The position numbers were made by a program, and so were the translations under genes. A DNA stretch of 64,000 bases from NCBI RefSeq assembly GCF_947488465.1, contig NZ_CANKZA010000004.1:62001-126000 (forward strand), read 5' to 3'. Of this stretch, positions 1 through 9,266 are shown in pieces (the first letter of the stretch is position 1; every line of letters begins with the position of its first letter). This stretch comes from an uncultured Microbacterium sp. (GTDB lineage: Bacteria; Actinomycetota; Actinomycetes; Actinomycetales; Microbacteriaceae). The notes under the pieces are model-generated. The model saw nothing but the letters and a program-made list of their open reading frames with translations. It was not told where the DNA came from and made no database searches.

Positions 1-440
1 AGCGGATCTGCGATCTCACGAATCGGCGCAAGGTCCACCGGGACGCCACCCTGGTCGACCACGATGACCGCCCGGGTTGCGGAGGTCAATGCCGCCGCGA
101 ATCCCGCCGCGGTCATATTCCCCGTGACGATGTCGACGTCGACGAACACGGGCGTTGCGCCCACGTAGGTCACGGCGTTCGTCGTTGCGATGAACGAGAA
201 CGATGGCACGATGACTTCGTCCCCCGGTCCAATCCCCGCAACGACCAGAGCGAGGTGGAGCGCCGTCGTGCAGCTGCTCGTGGCGACGGCGAACGAGGCA
301 TCCATCGCGGCGGCGAACTCTTCTTCGAAGCGCGCGACGCGTGGTCCTTGTGCGACCCAACCAGACGCGATCACCTCGGCGACGGCGTCGGTCTCCTCCT
401 GGCCGAGCCAGGGGATCATCACGTTGATGCGATCGGTCAC
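1..440 (-). CDS. DegT/DnrJ/EryC1 family PLP aminotransferase (C-terminus cut by window edge)
   Basis: This is the N-terminal part of a sugar aminotransferase; the remainder lies before base 1. Translation from the GTG at 440 gives VTDRINVMIPWLGQEE, then SGWVAQGPRVARFEEEFA, ATSSCTTALHLAL and PGDEVIVPSFSFIATTN, the usual opening of the DegT/WbpE fold, including the Ser/Thr-rich turn that holds the PLP phosphate. The active-site lysine lies outside the window. The start overlaps the stop of the epimerase gene as GTGA, so the two are translationally coupled. With the Gfo/Idh oxidoreductase upstream and the WbpD-like acetyltransferase at 8670, it probably acts as the C3 transaminase of a UDP-2,3-diamino-uronate pathway (inference). 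An alternative role in another amino-sugar pathway cannot be excluded. Confidence 0.85.
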   Translation of the reverse strand, partial: MTDRINVMIPWLGQEETDAVAEVIASGWVAQGPRVARFEEEFAAAMDASFAVATSSCTTALHLALVVAGIGPGDEVIVPSFSFIATTNAVTYVGATPVFVDVDIVTGNMTAAGFAAALTSATRAVIVVDQGGVPVDLAPIREIADP

Positions 441-1435
441 GCCGTCACCACCGAACGGCTCGCGGCGATCTCGGAGCGGAGCGGCCGCCACCACTCGACG
501 AGCTCCCGCAGGCCTTCGTCGAGTCCGATCGTCGCCTCGAACCCCAAGTCGCGGCGGGCCGCGGATGTGTCAGCGAGACGGCGAGCCACGCCGTTGATGG
601 CTCGTTCAGGACCGTGCTCGACGCCGAGGTGTTCGGCATCCATCACCCGGAGGAGCGCCTGCGCGAGTTCGAGCAGACTGGTTTCGGTGCCACTGGCGAT
701 GTTGTACGTCCCTTCGACGATGTCACTTCGCGCCGCCAGCACATTGGCGTGCGCGATGTCGGGCACGCAAACGAAGTCCATCGTCTGATTGCCGTCACCG
801 AAGATGAGGGGTGGAACCCCGTCTGAGATACGTTCCATCCAGCGGACGAGGACTTCGGTGTAGAGACCATGCACGTCCATACGCGGGCCGTACACGTTGA
901 AGTAGCGGAGCAGGACGTAGTCGAGGCCTTGCATCGCGCGGAAGCTGCGCACGAGCCCTTCGTTGAAGGTCTTCGCTGCCCCGTAGATCGTGTCGTTGTT
1001 CTCGTGGTGGTGGCGTTCGTCGGTTGGGAAGGTCTCGGCCATGCCGTACACCGACGCACTGGATGCTGCCACGAGCTTGCCGACGCGGTGCTTCGCCGCG
1101 GCTTCGACGACATTGAACGTGCCGTCGACGAGCACTTCGAGCGCGAGCCGCGGCTCCTCAGCACACTGCGTGATGCGGATCGCCGCCTGGTGATAGACGA
1201 CGTCCTTTCCCGCGACGAGCTCGTCGACGAGCGCGCGATCGCGGATGTCGCCGTCGATCAAAGTGGCGCGTCCTGTCGCGAGCGCCTCGTCGAGGTTCGC
1301 GAGACGCCCCCGGACGAGATTGTCGAGAATGTCGATATGGGCGACGCCCGCGCCCAGGAGTTGGTCGACCAGTGTCGAACCGATCGTCCCGGCGCCGCCG
1401 GTGACGAGCACACGCGCTCCTTCGAGCTGAGTCAT
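437..1435 (-). CDS. NAD-dependent epimerase/dehydratase (extended SDR)
   Basis: A 332-residue extended short-chain dehydrogenase acting on nucleotide sugars in the cytoplasm. The NAD-binding loop GGAGTIGS sits near residues 13-20, a D-I-R acidic stretch follows at about 62, and the catalytic tyrosine-lysine pair is in YGAAK. Further on, RYFNVYGPR is the substrate-pocket motif typical of GalE/WbpP-like epimerases. Its ATG overlaps the TGA of the Gfo/Idh gene by four bases and its own stop overlaps the DegT start, giving a tight three-gene operon. It is probably a UDP-sugar 4-epimerase or dehydratase feeding the surface polysaccharide. The exact sugar cannot be read from the sequence. Confidence 0.88.
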   Translation of the reverse strand: MTQLEGARVLVTGGAGTIGSTLVDQLLGAGVAHIDILDNLVRGRLANLDEALATGRATLIDGDIRDRALVDELVAGKDVVYHQAAIRITQCAEEPRLALEVLVDGTFNVVEAAAKHRVGKLVAASSASVYGMAETFPTDERHHHENNDTIYGAAKTFNEGLVRSFRAMQGLDYVLLRYFNVYGPRMDVHGLYTEVLVRWMERISDGVPPLIFGDGNQTMDFVCVPDIAHANVLAARSDIVEGTYNIASGTETSLLELAQALLRVMDAEHLGVEHGPERAINGVARRLADTSAARRDLGFEATIGLDEGLRELVEWWRPLRSEIAASRSVVTA

Positions 1436-2499
1436 GCGGCTGCCCTCCGGGGCTGGATGTCGAGCTTCATGGGCGCCGGCGCACCGCCGGCCGCAAGACT
1501 GCGCTGTGCGGCGTCGAGCACCGACAGCACACGAAGTCCGGCTTCGCCGCTCGTGCGGGCGGGTCGGCCCTCGCGGATCGCCGCCGCGAACTCGGCGACG
1601 ACTCCGGCGAGCGGCTCCCGTTCAGGCAGGGCCGGCGACCACGTGTCGCCGAGCCGGTACGAAATGTTCGCGTCGCGGCGGTCGGGCGTCGTCTCTTTCG
1701 AGACGGCGGCGATATCGACGCCCCGGTCGTAGACGCTGATGCGCTGCTGCGGATTGAGGTCGTCCCAGACGAGCGTGCGCTTCGTGCCGCCGATCACCAT
1801 CTGGCGGATCTTCGTGGGGCTGAGCCAGTTGACCGTGACGTGTGCCATTGCACCGCCGGCGAGCGGCATCGAGAGATACCCCACGCATGCCTTGCCCGTG
1901 CCGAGCGGATCGGAACCATGTGCCGACACGGACGCTGTGGCCAGCCCGCCGGGAAGGACGAAGTCCATGATCGACAGATCGTGCGGGGCGAGATCCCAGA
2001 ACACGTCGACGTCGGGCTGGATGAGCCCGAGGTTGATGCGCGTGCTGTCGATGAACAGGATCTCGCCGAGCGATCCTTCCGCGATGAGTTCGCGGATCTT
2101 CAACACCGCCGGCGTGTAGCAGTAGGTGTGATCGGCCATGAGCACCCGGCCGCTCGAGGCGGCCCGCGCGACCATCTCTTCGCCGCGCAGGCGGTCATCG
2201 GCGAGAGGCTTCTCCACCATCACGTGCTTACCGGCATCCAGTGCCTTGAGCACGATGGGGTGGTGCGTGCGGGCGGGCGTCGCGATGGCGATCGCGTCGA
2301 CACCCGGGTCTGCGAGCACGTCGTCAAGGCTCGCCGTGACCGGCACGCCCCCGATGCCATCGGCGATCTGCTGCGCACGCGCGATATCGAGGTCACAGAT
2401 GCCCGCGAGCTCCCAGTCACCACTCGCGCGGAAGTTGCGCGCCAGGTTCGGACCCCAGTACCCGGCCCCCACGACCACCACTTTCAGTTTTTCTGTCAC
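1432..2499 (-). CDS. Gfo/Idh/MocA family oxidoreductase, WbpB/WlbA-like
   Basis: An NAD(P)-dependent oxidoreductase of about 355 residues. The N-terminal Rossmann fold has KVVVVGAGYWGPNLARNF, and the family signature EKPLA lies near residue 95, followed by the C-terminal alpha/beta domain (HDLSIMDFVL). I chose the GTG at 2499 because GGGGAG lies seven bases before it; an in-frame GTG at 2514 has no such site. In the WbpB/WlbA branch this enzyme oxidises the C3 hydroxyl of UDP-GlcNAc uronate before transamination. Assignment to that branch rests on the neighbouring DegT aminotransferase and the WbpD-like acetyltransferase, so the precise substrate is inferred. Confidence 0.87.
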   Translation of the reverse strand: MTEKLKVVVVGAGYWGPNLARNFRASGDWELAGICDLDIARAQQIADGIGGVPVTASLDDVLADPGVDAIAIATPARTHHPIVLKALDAGKHVMVEKPLADDRLRGEEMVARAASSGRVLMADHTYCYTPAVLKIRELIAEGSLGEILFIDSTRINLGLIQPDVDVFWDLAPHDLSIMDFVLPGGLATASVSAHGSDPLGTGKACVGYLSMPLAGGAMAHVTVNWLSPTKIRQMVIGGTKRTLVWDDLNPQQRISVYDRGVDIAAVSKETTPDRRDANISYRLGDTWSPALPEREPLAGVVAEFAAAIREGRPARTSGEAGLRVLSVLDAAQRSLAAGGAPAPMKLDIQPRRAAA

Positions 2500-2539
2500 G
2501 TTGCTGCTCCCCACGAGGCTCGTGATTGTTCCGATCGGT

Positions 2540-5500
2540 TTATTCGGTTGGTGTGAATGTCACGTCGACCCAATAGTTGTGGCTCGACAGATTCGATGGA
2601 TAGGAAGCCGAATAGGTGTACGCGGCTCCCTGCTGTGGCGTTGTGAAATTGCCCCTCGTCGTGGCGTCGGCGAGTCCGTTCAGATCGATCGCGTATCGTC
2701 CGGATGTGCTGTGAAGCCCGACGCGGTACTCGGTGCCGACCACGAGGTCGACGGGTGTCGCCAAGGCCATCTCCTGCCATCCCGATGCGGTCTCTCCGAT
2801 GAAGGTCACTTCGGAGAGAGGTGTCCCGTCGGGGCCCCACAGATACCCCGTGTGCAAACCGGTGTTCGCATCGCCCTTGTAGAAGCGGATACCGGTCGCC
2901 TGCCCGGGAACGCTGACGGTGAACCGCGTCGCCACCTGTACCGAGTCCGGATCGTTCCACCATGCGTTCTGGGGCGTCGCCGCGCCGAAGATCGATTCGG
3001 CGCTCAGGACGACCGGGGCCGCGCTGGTTGTGAAGCCTGCATCTCCTCCCGCGACCGACGCGCCGTTCACGGTCACGCGGACGGTGAAGGTGGTCCCCCA
3101 GGCCAGCGGGTCGGTCGGCGTGAAGGTCAGCGTGCGGGATTGCTCGTCGTACGTCGTGGTCCCCGCGATCGCCACCCCACTCTGACTGACCTCGAGCGCC
3201 GCGCCGCTGACAGCGATGTCGAAGGCCGCAGCGACTGGTGTCGTCGGCGAGACATCAACGGCTCCGGATGCCGGCGTCACCGAGATCACCGATGCAACAG
3301 GCTCAGGCTCGGGCGTCGGCGTCGGCGTCGCAGTCAGTGTGGGCGTCGCCGTCGGTGTCGGTGTCGCAGTCGGTGTCGGTGTCGCAGTCGGCGTCGCGGT
3401 CGGCGTCGGCGTGGGCGTCGCCGTCGGTGTCGCAGTCGGCGTCGGTGTCGCGGTCGGCGTCGGCGTGGGCGTCGCCGTCGGTGTCGGTGTCGCAGTCGGT
3501 GTCGCAGTCGGCGTCGGCACCTGCGTAGCCGCGCCGAATCCGATCTCCGCGTCGACGAAGTACCCCGTCGACCCCCACGACGACGTCGGGTACCCTCCGG
3601 CCGAGCCGTAGACGAACAGGCCGTTTGCACCGCCCGGTGCCGTGATGAATCCGCTCGTCCGCGCCGCGGCGAAGTACCCGCTCGTGTACGCATAGCGTCC
3701 GCTGCTGGAGAAATACGACACGACGTAGCGTTCACCCGGCGCCAGAGCCACGGGCGACGACAGCGCTGCCCGTTGCCATCCCGACTCTGTCTCATCCGTG
3801 AAGGTCACCTGCGCCAAGACCGCGCCGTCCGGTCCCCACAGTGTTCCCCGATGCGATCCGGTGTTGGCGGCGCCCTTGAAGAAGCGGATCGCGGTCGCGG
3901 TGCCCGGTTGCGAGACGGAGAACGCCGTCCCGATTTCCACTGGATCCGTGTCCGTGACCGCGGCGACCGCGGGAACGGACTCCCCGAACAGCGTCTGGAC
4001 GTTCGGGGCCGTCGTGAACGCCCAACTGTCCAGAACGCTCGCGCCCAGCCGGATGCGGGCCTCGAACGTGGTCTCACCCGGCAAAGCCGCCGTCGGCGTG
4101 AAGGTCAGCATCCCGGTCGTGCCGTCGAAATGGGACGCTCCGGCGATCGGACCGCTCGGACCGCTCAGCCCCATGCTCAGAGTGCGGAGCCCAGGGCTTC
4201 CGATGATCGACGCTGAGATCGAGGTGATCGTCGTCGGGACGTCGATGGCACCACGGGCGGGCGCGACCGACGACACCTCGAGTGCGCCGGCATCGTCGGC
4301 CACGAACTCGATGTCGACGAAGTAGTTCGTCGAGTTCCAAGTCCCGGCGGGCATGACCCCACCGCTGCCGTAACGGTAGCGACCATTGTCGACCGCGACA
4401 GTGGACAAGGGGCCGCTCGTTGCGGGAGTCTGCAGCGCGTTCACGGTGTACCCCGGCCGACCCTGTGGCGCGAAGTACGACACGGTGTAGACCAGGCCGG
4501 GTGTCAGCGTGACGGGAGAATCCAAGACAGCCCGTTGCCAGCCGGACGCGGTCTCGTCGGTGAAGATCACCGTCGCCAGGCGCTGTCCGTTCGGACCCCA
4601 GAGCGAACCTGTGTGGGTGCCACCACTTCCGGACGTCTTGTAGAACCGGATCGCTCGGACTTCGCCCGGCGCAGACGCCGTGAACGCGAGGCCCAGCTCG
4701 ACCGCGGACCCATCGACGTCCACCGCCGCGGGGGTGGTGGAGCCGAAGAAGCTGAGCGTGGTCGAGGGCAGTGCCGTGGTGAACGACCAGGCGACGTCCG
4801 CGCCCGGCATGCCCGACGCGGAGCGGATGCCGCTGATCGCCACATCGATGGGCACGCCCGCCGGTAGCGCCGTCGTCGGGGTGAACGCCGCCGTGGAGGC
4901 GGTCGAATCCAGCGCCCAAGAGCCGGGAACCGCGACCCCGTCGACGGTCACACTCATCGACGTGGGCAGCTGGATCGTGCCGGAGAAGGTCGCCGAGATC
5001 GTCGTCGAGATCGGCGCATCCGAGGCCCCGTTCACTGGCGTGGTGGAGACCACCGCGGGAGCTGACGTCGCGGGTTCGAACACGACGTCGACCCCGTAGT
5101 CACTGCTCGAGGGCGAGGCCGGGAACCCGCCGGAGTAAGAGTAGACCGCTCCGTTGGCGGGCACACTCAGCGGCCCACGGACGTAGGTGCCGGCGAACCG
5201 ACCCGCCGTCAGTGCGTATCCGCCGGACGGCGCGACGTACGAGGCGACGATCGACTGACCGGCCCGCACCGCCACCGGCGTCGCGAATGTCGCCGTCTGC
5301 CATCCCTGAACCGAGTCATCGGCGAACGTCACGCGCGCCAACTCCCCACCGGCAGCATCCCAGAGCGTTCCGACGTGGACCCCACTGTTCGCAGCGCCCT
5401 TGAAGTAGCGCAACCCGGTGATCGTGCCCGCTCCGGCCACCGTGACACGGACGCCGAGGGTGACGGCGTCGGCATCCGCCGCGGAGGCGATCGACGGACT

Positions 5501-8251
5501 GCTGCTGGCAGGGAACAGCGAGCACGGGCAGGTGCCCTCCGGCGTGTCGAGCGCGCGCGTCGTGAACGACCACGCCGCATCCGCGTCGAGCGCCGCGCCG
5601 GTCGAATCGCTGGCCGTCGGCGTCACCGTGTAGCGGGTGAGCGGGGAAAGCGGGTCAGTTGCCAGGAACCGGATCGTGCGGGTCGTGGCGTCGTACGTGA
5701 CGCTGCCGGCCACCGTGGTACCCCCGGGGCCCGTGACCGTCATGCCGACGGTGGCCGGCACCACCGGGCGGGTCAGTGTCGCCGTGATCGGTGTCGACGG
5801 GTCGATGCTGCTGTGCTCCGCCGCGGGTACGCGGTCGAGCAACCGCAGCGGAGACGTGTCGGCGGAAGTGAAGAGGACATCGACGTAGTAGTTCGAGTCA
5901 TGCCAGGTGCTCGTCGGGCGCTGCCCGGCAACGCCGAACACCCCGGGTGCCTGCTCGCCGAGAAGCGCGCCGGTCGACAACGGCGATGCCGGCGTCGACA
6001 GATACGGCCAATACCGGGCCTGCATCGCATACCCACCGTTGGGTGCCGTGTACGACACGGTGTACTGCTGTCCAGCGATCACCGGCACGGATGCGGTGAA
6101 GGCGGCCGTCTGCCACCCGGTCGCGGTCTCGCCCGCGAAGACGACCGAACCGAGCTTGACGCCGTCCGGGCCCCACAGCGAACCGGTGTGGATGCCGGTG
6201 TTCGCGACGCCCTTGTAGAAACGGACGCCGGCGATGAACCCGTCCGACTCCGGTGTGAAGCGGAGCCCCAGCTCCACCGCCTGGGAGTCGTCGGCGGAGG
6301 CGAGCGACGGCGTCGCGTCACCGAAGAAGGTGTGCGGCCCCGCCGCTGTCACGGCGAGCGATGCGCCCGCCGCGGTGAAGTTGCCACTGTCATCGATCGC
6401 CCGCGCCCGCACGGCGGTGGACCCGGTTCCGCGAAGGATGCCGGAGTAGGACCACTGGCTCGTCCCCGCTGCCGGATGCCACGTGCTTCCGCCGTCGAGG
6501 GAGACTTCGACCGCGGCCACGACGCCGCCCACATCGGATGCGGTGCCGGTGACGAGGACACTGCGGTCGGCGGTGAGTGACGCGCCGGCCAGCGGGCTCG
6601 TGAAGGCCACCACCGGAGCCGTGGTGTCGACGCTGGCGGATGCGGCGGCGAGCGTGGTCATCCGCGATCCGGGCTGCGCACCCATATCAGCGAGCAGATT
6701 GATCTGTGCTTGCTGGATGCGCGGGTCGGCGGGCGCGCCGGCGCCGTCGTGGGTGGCGTCGAGGCCCCAGCCCCACTGCACGCTGCCGGCAGAGAACACC
6801 AGCGCGTCACTGGCCGCGCGGTACATCGTCAGGTGGTGTGTCGTCGTGCCGGCAACGACGATGTTGCCGTAGTCGGTGAGGTACTCCGGTGTCGGCCCGA
6901 CCGTCGTAGACAGCCGGATGAGCCCGTCGGGGCGGAACCCGTTGTCGACGTCTTCGTTCGACTCGTATCCGACGGTGTGTTCTGCCAGCGCGGCCGACGA
7001 TCCTGCCGGCAGCGTCGCGAGCGACGTGTTCCTCCAGAGTCGAGTCTTGCCTTCGGCGGACGACACGGTGACGGGAAGGTCGGTGTTGTTGGCCGTGTAG
7101 ATCGTGCCGGTGACGGCGTTCTCGGGAGAGTGCCCGCCGTCTTCGGCTCCGGCGATGCGGGGGTCCCGCCACGTTCCCGTCCATTCGGACGACGGGTCGA
7201 TCTTCGCGTTCGACCACGTCTCTTTGTACGACACGAGCGTGCGCCGATCGCGACCGGTGCTGTCCGCTTCCCACCGGGTGCGCCAGTACATTTCGTTTCC
7301 GCTCAGGAACTGCAGGTTCACGCCCGCGTCGCGCGCCTGCTCCACGTTGGCGCGCTGCGCGCCCGACCAGTACTCGTCGTGACCCACGGAGAGGAACACG
7401 TTGTGGTTCAGCAGGGCCGCTCCATCGCGATCCGTATCGACGCCGGCGATGTACGACATGTCGTAGCCGTTGCGCTCGAGGAACCGCACGGTCGCGAACT
7501 CGGCGCTGAAGTAGAAGTCGCGGCCATCGACCCAGTTGCGCGTCGCGAAGGGGCGGTTGTAGCTGAGTTTGTACGCGCGTCCGTTGCCGGCGCCCTGATA
7601 GAAGCTCGACCCGCCGTAGGTGTTGTAGGCCTGCCAGCTCGTGTCCGACGTCTGGAACACGACATCCGACGTGCTGCTGTCGTTGCGGACGATGAAGATG
7701 ATGTGACTCTGCCCGCCGGTATCGGTGCGTTTGAGTGACGCGAGGTACACGCCCGACACAGCTGTCCCCGGGACATTCCACGATGCCGAGACACCCCACG
7801 TCCCACAGTCGTAGAGCTCGGTCGTCACGTCCGAGATGCACTCGGGCTGGCTCTGCGGAAGCGAAGCGGTGACGGGCACCGAAGTGATCTTCCGGGCGCC
7901 GAGCCCCTGGTACCAGCCGGTGCGATAGATATCGATCGTGTAGGCGGCGGCATCCGTGTCGATCTTGAAATCGATGGTCGACCCGACGTTGACGCTGATG
8001 TCGGTCGCGAACCCCTGAATCGACGGGTCACCCGCGCCGTCGATGTCCCAGATGTAGGGGTCCGTGCCGGGCTGCTGGTTCTCGCACACGATGGAGTTGA
8101 TGTCCGCGCCGCAAGGACTTCCCGCCGCCTCGGCCTGCGCCGGAGGCGCAACGACGGCCAGCATCGTCGCGACCAGTCCTGCGAGCACCACGCCGGCGAG
8201 CGCGCGCACGGGCCGCTGTCGACGAGCGCCGAGTCCTCGATGCGTCTTCAT
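2540..8251 (-). CDS. Giant secreted protein: N,N-dimethylformamidase-beta-like domain, five DUF4082 domains and Ig-like domains
   Basis: A 1903-residue exported protein. Residues 1-42 are a signal peptide (basic head, hydrophobic core, AQA-EA cleavage). Residues about 45-490 resemble the large N,N-dimethylformamidase beta-subunit-like domain found in secreted actinobacterial proteins (SVGHDEYWS). An Ig-like segment follows at about 540-630. Five DUF4082 copies begin near 639, 909, 1165, 1419 and 1752, each with an F(Y)KG...LWGPDG...SGWQ pattern. SbsA-like Ig domains (about 800-900, 1075-1160, 1330-1415) separate them. A Thr-Pro-Ala linker occupies about 1574-1650. No LPxTG or membrane anchor is seen at the C-terminus. 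A GGGGGA site lies upstream of the ATG. It sits inside the sugar-nucleotide block, so binding or trimming of surface glycan is possible but unproven. Confidence 0.9.
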   Translation of the reverse strand: MKTHRGLGARRQRPVRALAGVVLAGLVATMLAVVAPPAQAEAAGSPCGADINSIVCENQQPGTDPYIWDIDGAGDPSIQGFATDISVNVGSTIDFKIDTDAAAYTIDIYRTGWYQGLGARKITSVPVTASLPQSQPECISDVTTELYDCGTWGVSASWNVPGTAVSGVYLASLKRTDTGGQSHIIFIVRNDSSTSDVVFQTSDTSWQAYNTYGGSSFYQGAGNGRAYKLSYNRPFATRNWVDGRDFYFSAEFATVRFLERNGYDMSYIAGVDTDRDGAALLNHNVFLSVGHDEYWSGAQRANVEQARDAGVNLQFLSGNEMYWRTRWEADSTGRDRRTLVSYKETWSNAKIDPSSEWTGTWRDPRIAGAEDGGHSPENAVTGTIYTANNTDLPVTVSSAEGKTRLWRNTSLATLPAGSSAALAEHTVGYESNEDVDNGFRPDGLIRLSTTVGPTPEYLTDYGNIVVAGTTTHHLTMYRAASDALVFSAGSVQWGWGLDATHDGAGAPADPRIQQAQINLLADMGAQPGSRMTTLAAASASVDTTAPVVAFTSPLAGASLTADRSVLVTGTASDVGGVVAAVEVSLDGGSTWHPAAGTSQWSYSGILRGTGSTAVRARAIDDSGNFTAAGASLAVTAAGPHTFFGDATPSLASADDSQAVELGLRFTPESDGFIAGVRFYKGVANTGIHTGSLWGPDGVKLGSVVFAGETATGWQTAAFTASVPVIAGQQYTVSYTAPNGGYAMQARYWPYLSTPASPLSTGALLGEQAPGVFGVAGQRPTSTWHDSNYYVDVLFTSADTSPLRLLDRVPAAEHSSIDPSTPITATLTRPVVPATVGMTVTGPGGTTVAGSVTYDATTRTIRFLATDPLSPLTRYTVTPTASDSTGAALDADAAWSFTTRALDTPEGTCPCSLFPASSSPSIASAADADAVTLGVRVTVAGAGTITGLRYFKGAANSGVHVGTLWDAAGGELARVTFADDSVQGWQTATFATPVAVRAGQSIVASYVAPSGGYALTAGRFAGTYVRGPLSVPANGAVYSYSGGFPASPSSSDYGVDVVFEPATSAPAVVSTTPVNGASDAPISTTISATFSGTIQLPTSMSVTVDGVAVPGSWALDSTASTAAFTPTTALPAGVPIDVAISGIRSASGMPGADVAWSFTTALPSTTLSFFGSTTPAAVDVDGSAVELGLAFTASAPGEVRAIRFYKTSGSGGTHTGSLWGPNGQRLATVIFTDETASGWQRAVLDSPVTLTPGLVYTVSYFAPQGRPGYTVNALQTPATSGPLSTVAVDNGRYRYGSGGVMPAGTWNSTNYFVDIEFVADDAGALEVSSVAPARGAIDVPTTITSISASIIGSPGLRTLSMGLSGPSGPIAGASHFDGTTGMLTFTPTAALPGETTFEARIRLGASVLDSWAFTTAPNVQTLFGESVPAVAAVTDTDPVEIGTAFSVSQPGTATAIRFFKGAANTGSHRGTLWGPDGAVLAQVTFTDETESGWQRAALSSPVALAPGERYVVSYFSSSGRYAYTSGYFAAARTSGFITAPGGANGLFVYGSAGGYPTSSWGSTGYFVDAEIGFGAATQVPTPTATPTATPTPTATPTPTPTATPTPTATPTATPTPTPTATPTATPTPTATPTPTATPTLTATPTPTPEPEPVASVISVTPASGAVDVSPTTPVAAAFDIAVSGAALEVSQSGVAIAGTTTYDEQSRTLTFTPTDPLAWGTTFTVRVTVNGASVAGGDAGFTTSAAPVVLSAESIFGAATPQNAWWNDPDSVQVATRFTVSVPGQATGIRFYKGDANTGLHTGYLWGPDGTPLSEVTFIGETASGWQEMALATPVDLVVGTEYRVGLHSTSGRYAIDLNGLADATTRGNFTTPQQGAAYTYSASYPSNLSSHNYWVDVTFTPTE
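3303..3523 (-). repeat. Low-complexity coding repeat for a Thr-Pro-Ala linker
   Basis: Imperfect tandem 6-mers and 12-mers (GTCGGC, GTCGGT, GTCGCA on the plus strand) encode alternating PT and AT pairs between the fourth DUF4082 copy and the last Ig-like domain of the giant protein. The repeat is prone to slippage in multiples of three or six, which would change linker length without breaking the frame. Confidence 0.85.
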
Positions 8252-8304
8252 CTACACGTTCCCCCGTCGTACACCCATGGGCTCATCGGGGAGGGGAATG
8301 ACCA

Positions 8305-8357
8305 CCCCGCCCCGCGCGTCGACACACGGCGCTTCGCCGTGGACGCGCGAGGCGGGG
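8305..8357. promoter_or_regulatory. Three-tier palindromic stem-loop in the divergent intergenic region 8252-8669
   Basis: Nested perfect 7-bp stems pair CCCCGCC with GGCGGGG, GCGCGTC with GACGCGC and CACGGCG with CGCCGTG around a CTT loop. It lies between the giant protein gene (minus) and the acetyltransferase gene (plus), about 55 bp upstream of the former. There is no T-tract, so a classical terminator is unlikely; a leader-RNA structure or operator is more plausible. The rest of the 418-bp gap shows a good ribosome site for the plus-strand gene (GGAAGGGGAA before 8670) and no other gene. Confidence 0.55.
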
Positions 8358-8669
8358 CGATCGATGAAGGTACCGTCGGCCGGATAAGCGTCGACGACGG
8401 ATGCGTGCGCGCCCCCGCGCACACGCCTCGACGGCGTCGCCGCAACGGCGGAATTTCCCCGGTTCCCCATACTCATTCCCCTGTCGCCCGCCGCGTGAGT
8501 AAAGCGCGACGAGCCTCATGTATCGATCGTTTGGCCGAAACCGATCCGCTCCCCCCAGAGGCGCGGATCCCGATCGATGTCCCCGCGGTCACTATAGGCA
8601 CAGATCACCCCCGCGCGCCATACTCATCTCGACGGATGCCGTAACTCACCGTCACGGGAAGGGGAACCC

Positions 8670-9266
8670 ATGACCGATGAGCCGACGATTCAGGCCACCG
8701 CCGACGTTGATGACACTGCTGTGCTCGGCGCACGGACGCGCGTCTGGCACCTCGCCCAGGTTCGGGAGAACGTCCGGCTGGGAGCCGATTGCAACATCGG
8801 CCGCGGCGCCTACATCGGACCGGGTGTTGTGCTCGGAGATGCGTGCAAAGTGCAGAACTACGCGCTCGTCTACGAACCGGCCGTCGTCGGCGACGGGGTG
8901 TTCATCGGGCCGGCGGCGGTGTTCACGAACGACGAGTTCCCGCGCGCGGCGAACCCCGACGGGTCGCCGAAGGGCGCGGACGATTGGCACGCGGTCGCGG
9001 TGACGGTCGGTCGCGGCGCATCGATCGGGGCGCGGGCGGTGTGCATCGCGCCCGTCCACATTGGCGAATGGGCGCTGGTCGCTGCCGGCGCCGTGGTGAC
9101 GAAGGACGTCCCAGCACACGCCCTCGTCGTCGGGGTGCCGGGGCGACGTGTCGGCTGGGTGGGGCGCACCGGGCGTCCGCTCACCCTCGACGGCGAGGTC
9201 TGGGTCTGCCCCGACACCGGCGAGCGCTACGTGCAGGACGGCGAGCGGTTGCGCGCTCTCGAATGA
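8670..9266 (+). CDS. WbpD/WlbB-like sugar N-acetyltransferase (left-handed beta-helix)
   Basis: A 198-residue hexapeptide-repeat acyltransferase. The repeats run from residue 10 to about 165 (IGRGAYIGPGVVLGD; VGDGVFIGPAAVFTND; IGARAVCIAPVHIG), and the closing AAGAVVTKDVPAHALVVGVP is characteristic of the WbpD/WlbB group, including KVQNY and the FTN-D-PRA loop. That group transfers acetyl from acetyl-CoA to the 3-amino group of UDP-2-acetamido-3-amino uronic acid. A GGAAGGGGAA ribosome site precedes the ATG. Its stop overlaps the start of the 2-hydroxyglutarate oxidase gene as ATGA. Family membership is clear; the exact acceptor is inferred. Confidence 0.88.
   Translation: MTDEPTIQATADVDDTAVLGARTRVWHLAQVRENVRLGADCNIGRGAYIGPGVVLGDACKVQNYALVYEPAVVGDGVFIGPAAVFTNDEFPRAANPDGSPKGADDWHAVAVTVGRGASIGARAVCIAPVHIGEWALVAAGAVVTKDVPAHALVVGVPGRRVGWVGRTGRPLTLDGEVWVCPDTGERYVQDGERLRALE

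Noticed and set aside
2138-4216. Long open frame on the plus strand opposite the giant secreted protein
   Set aside because: Arginine-rich, low-complexity translation with no family features; it is the antisense frame of a G+C-rich gene whose minus-strand product has a signal peptide and clear domains.
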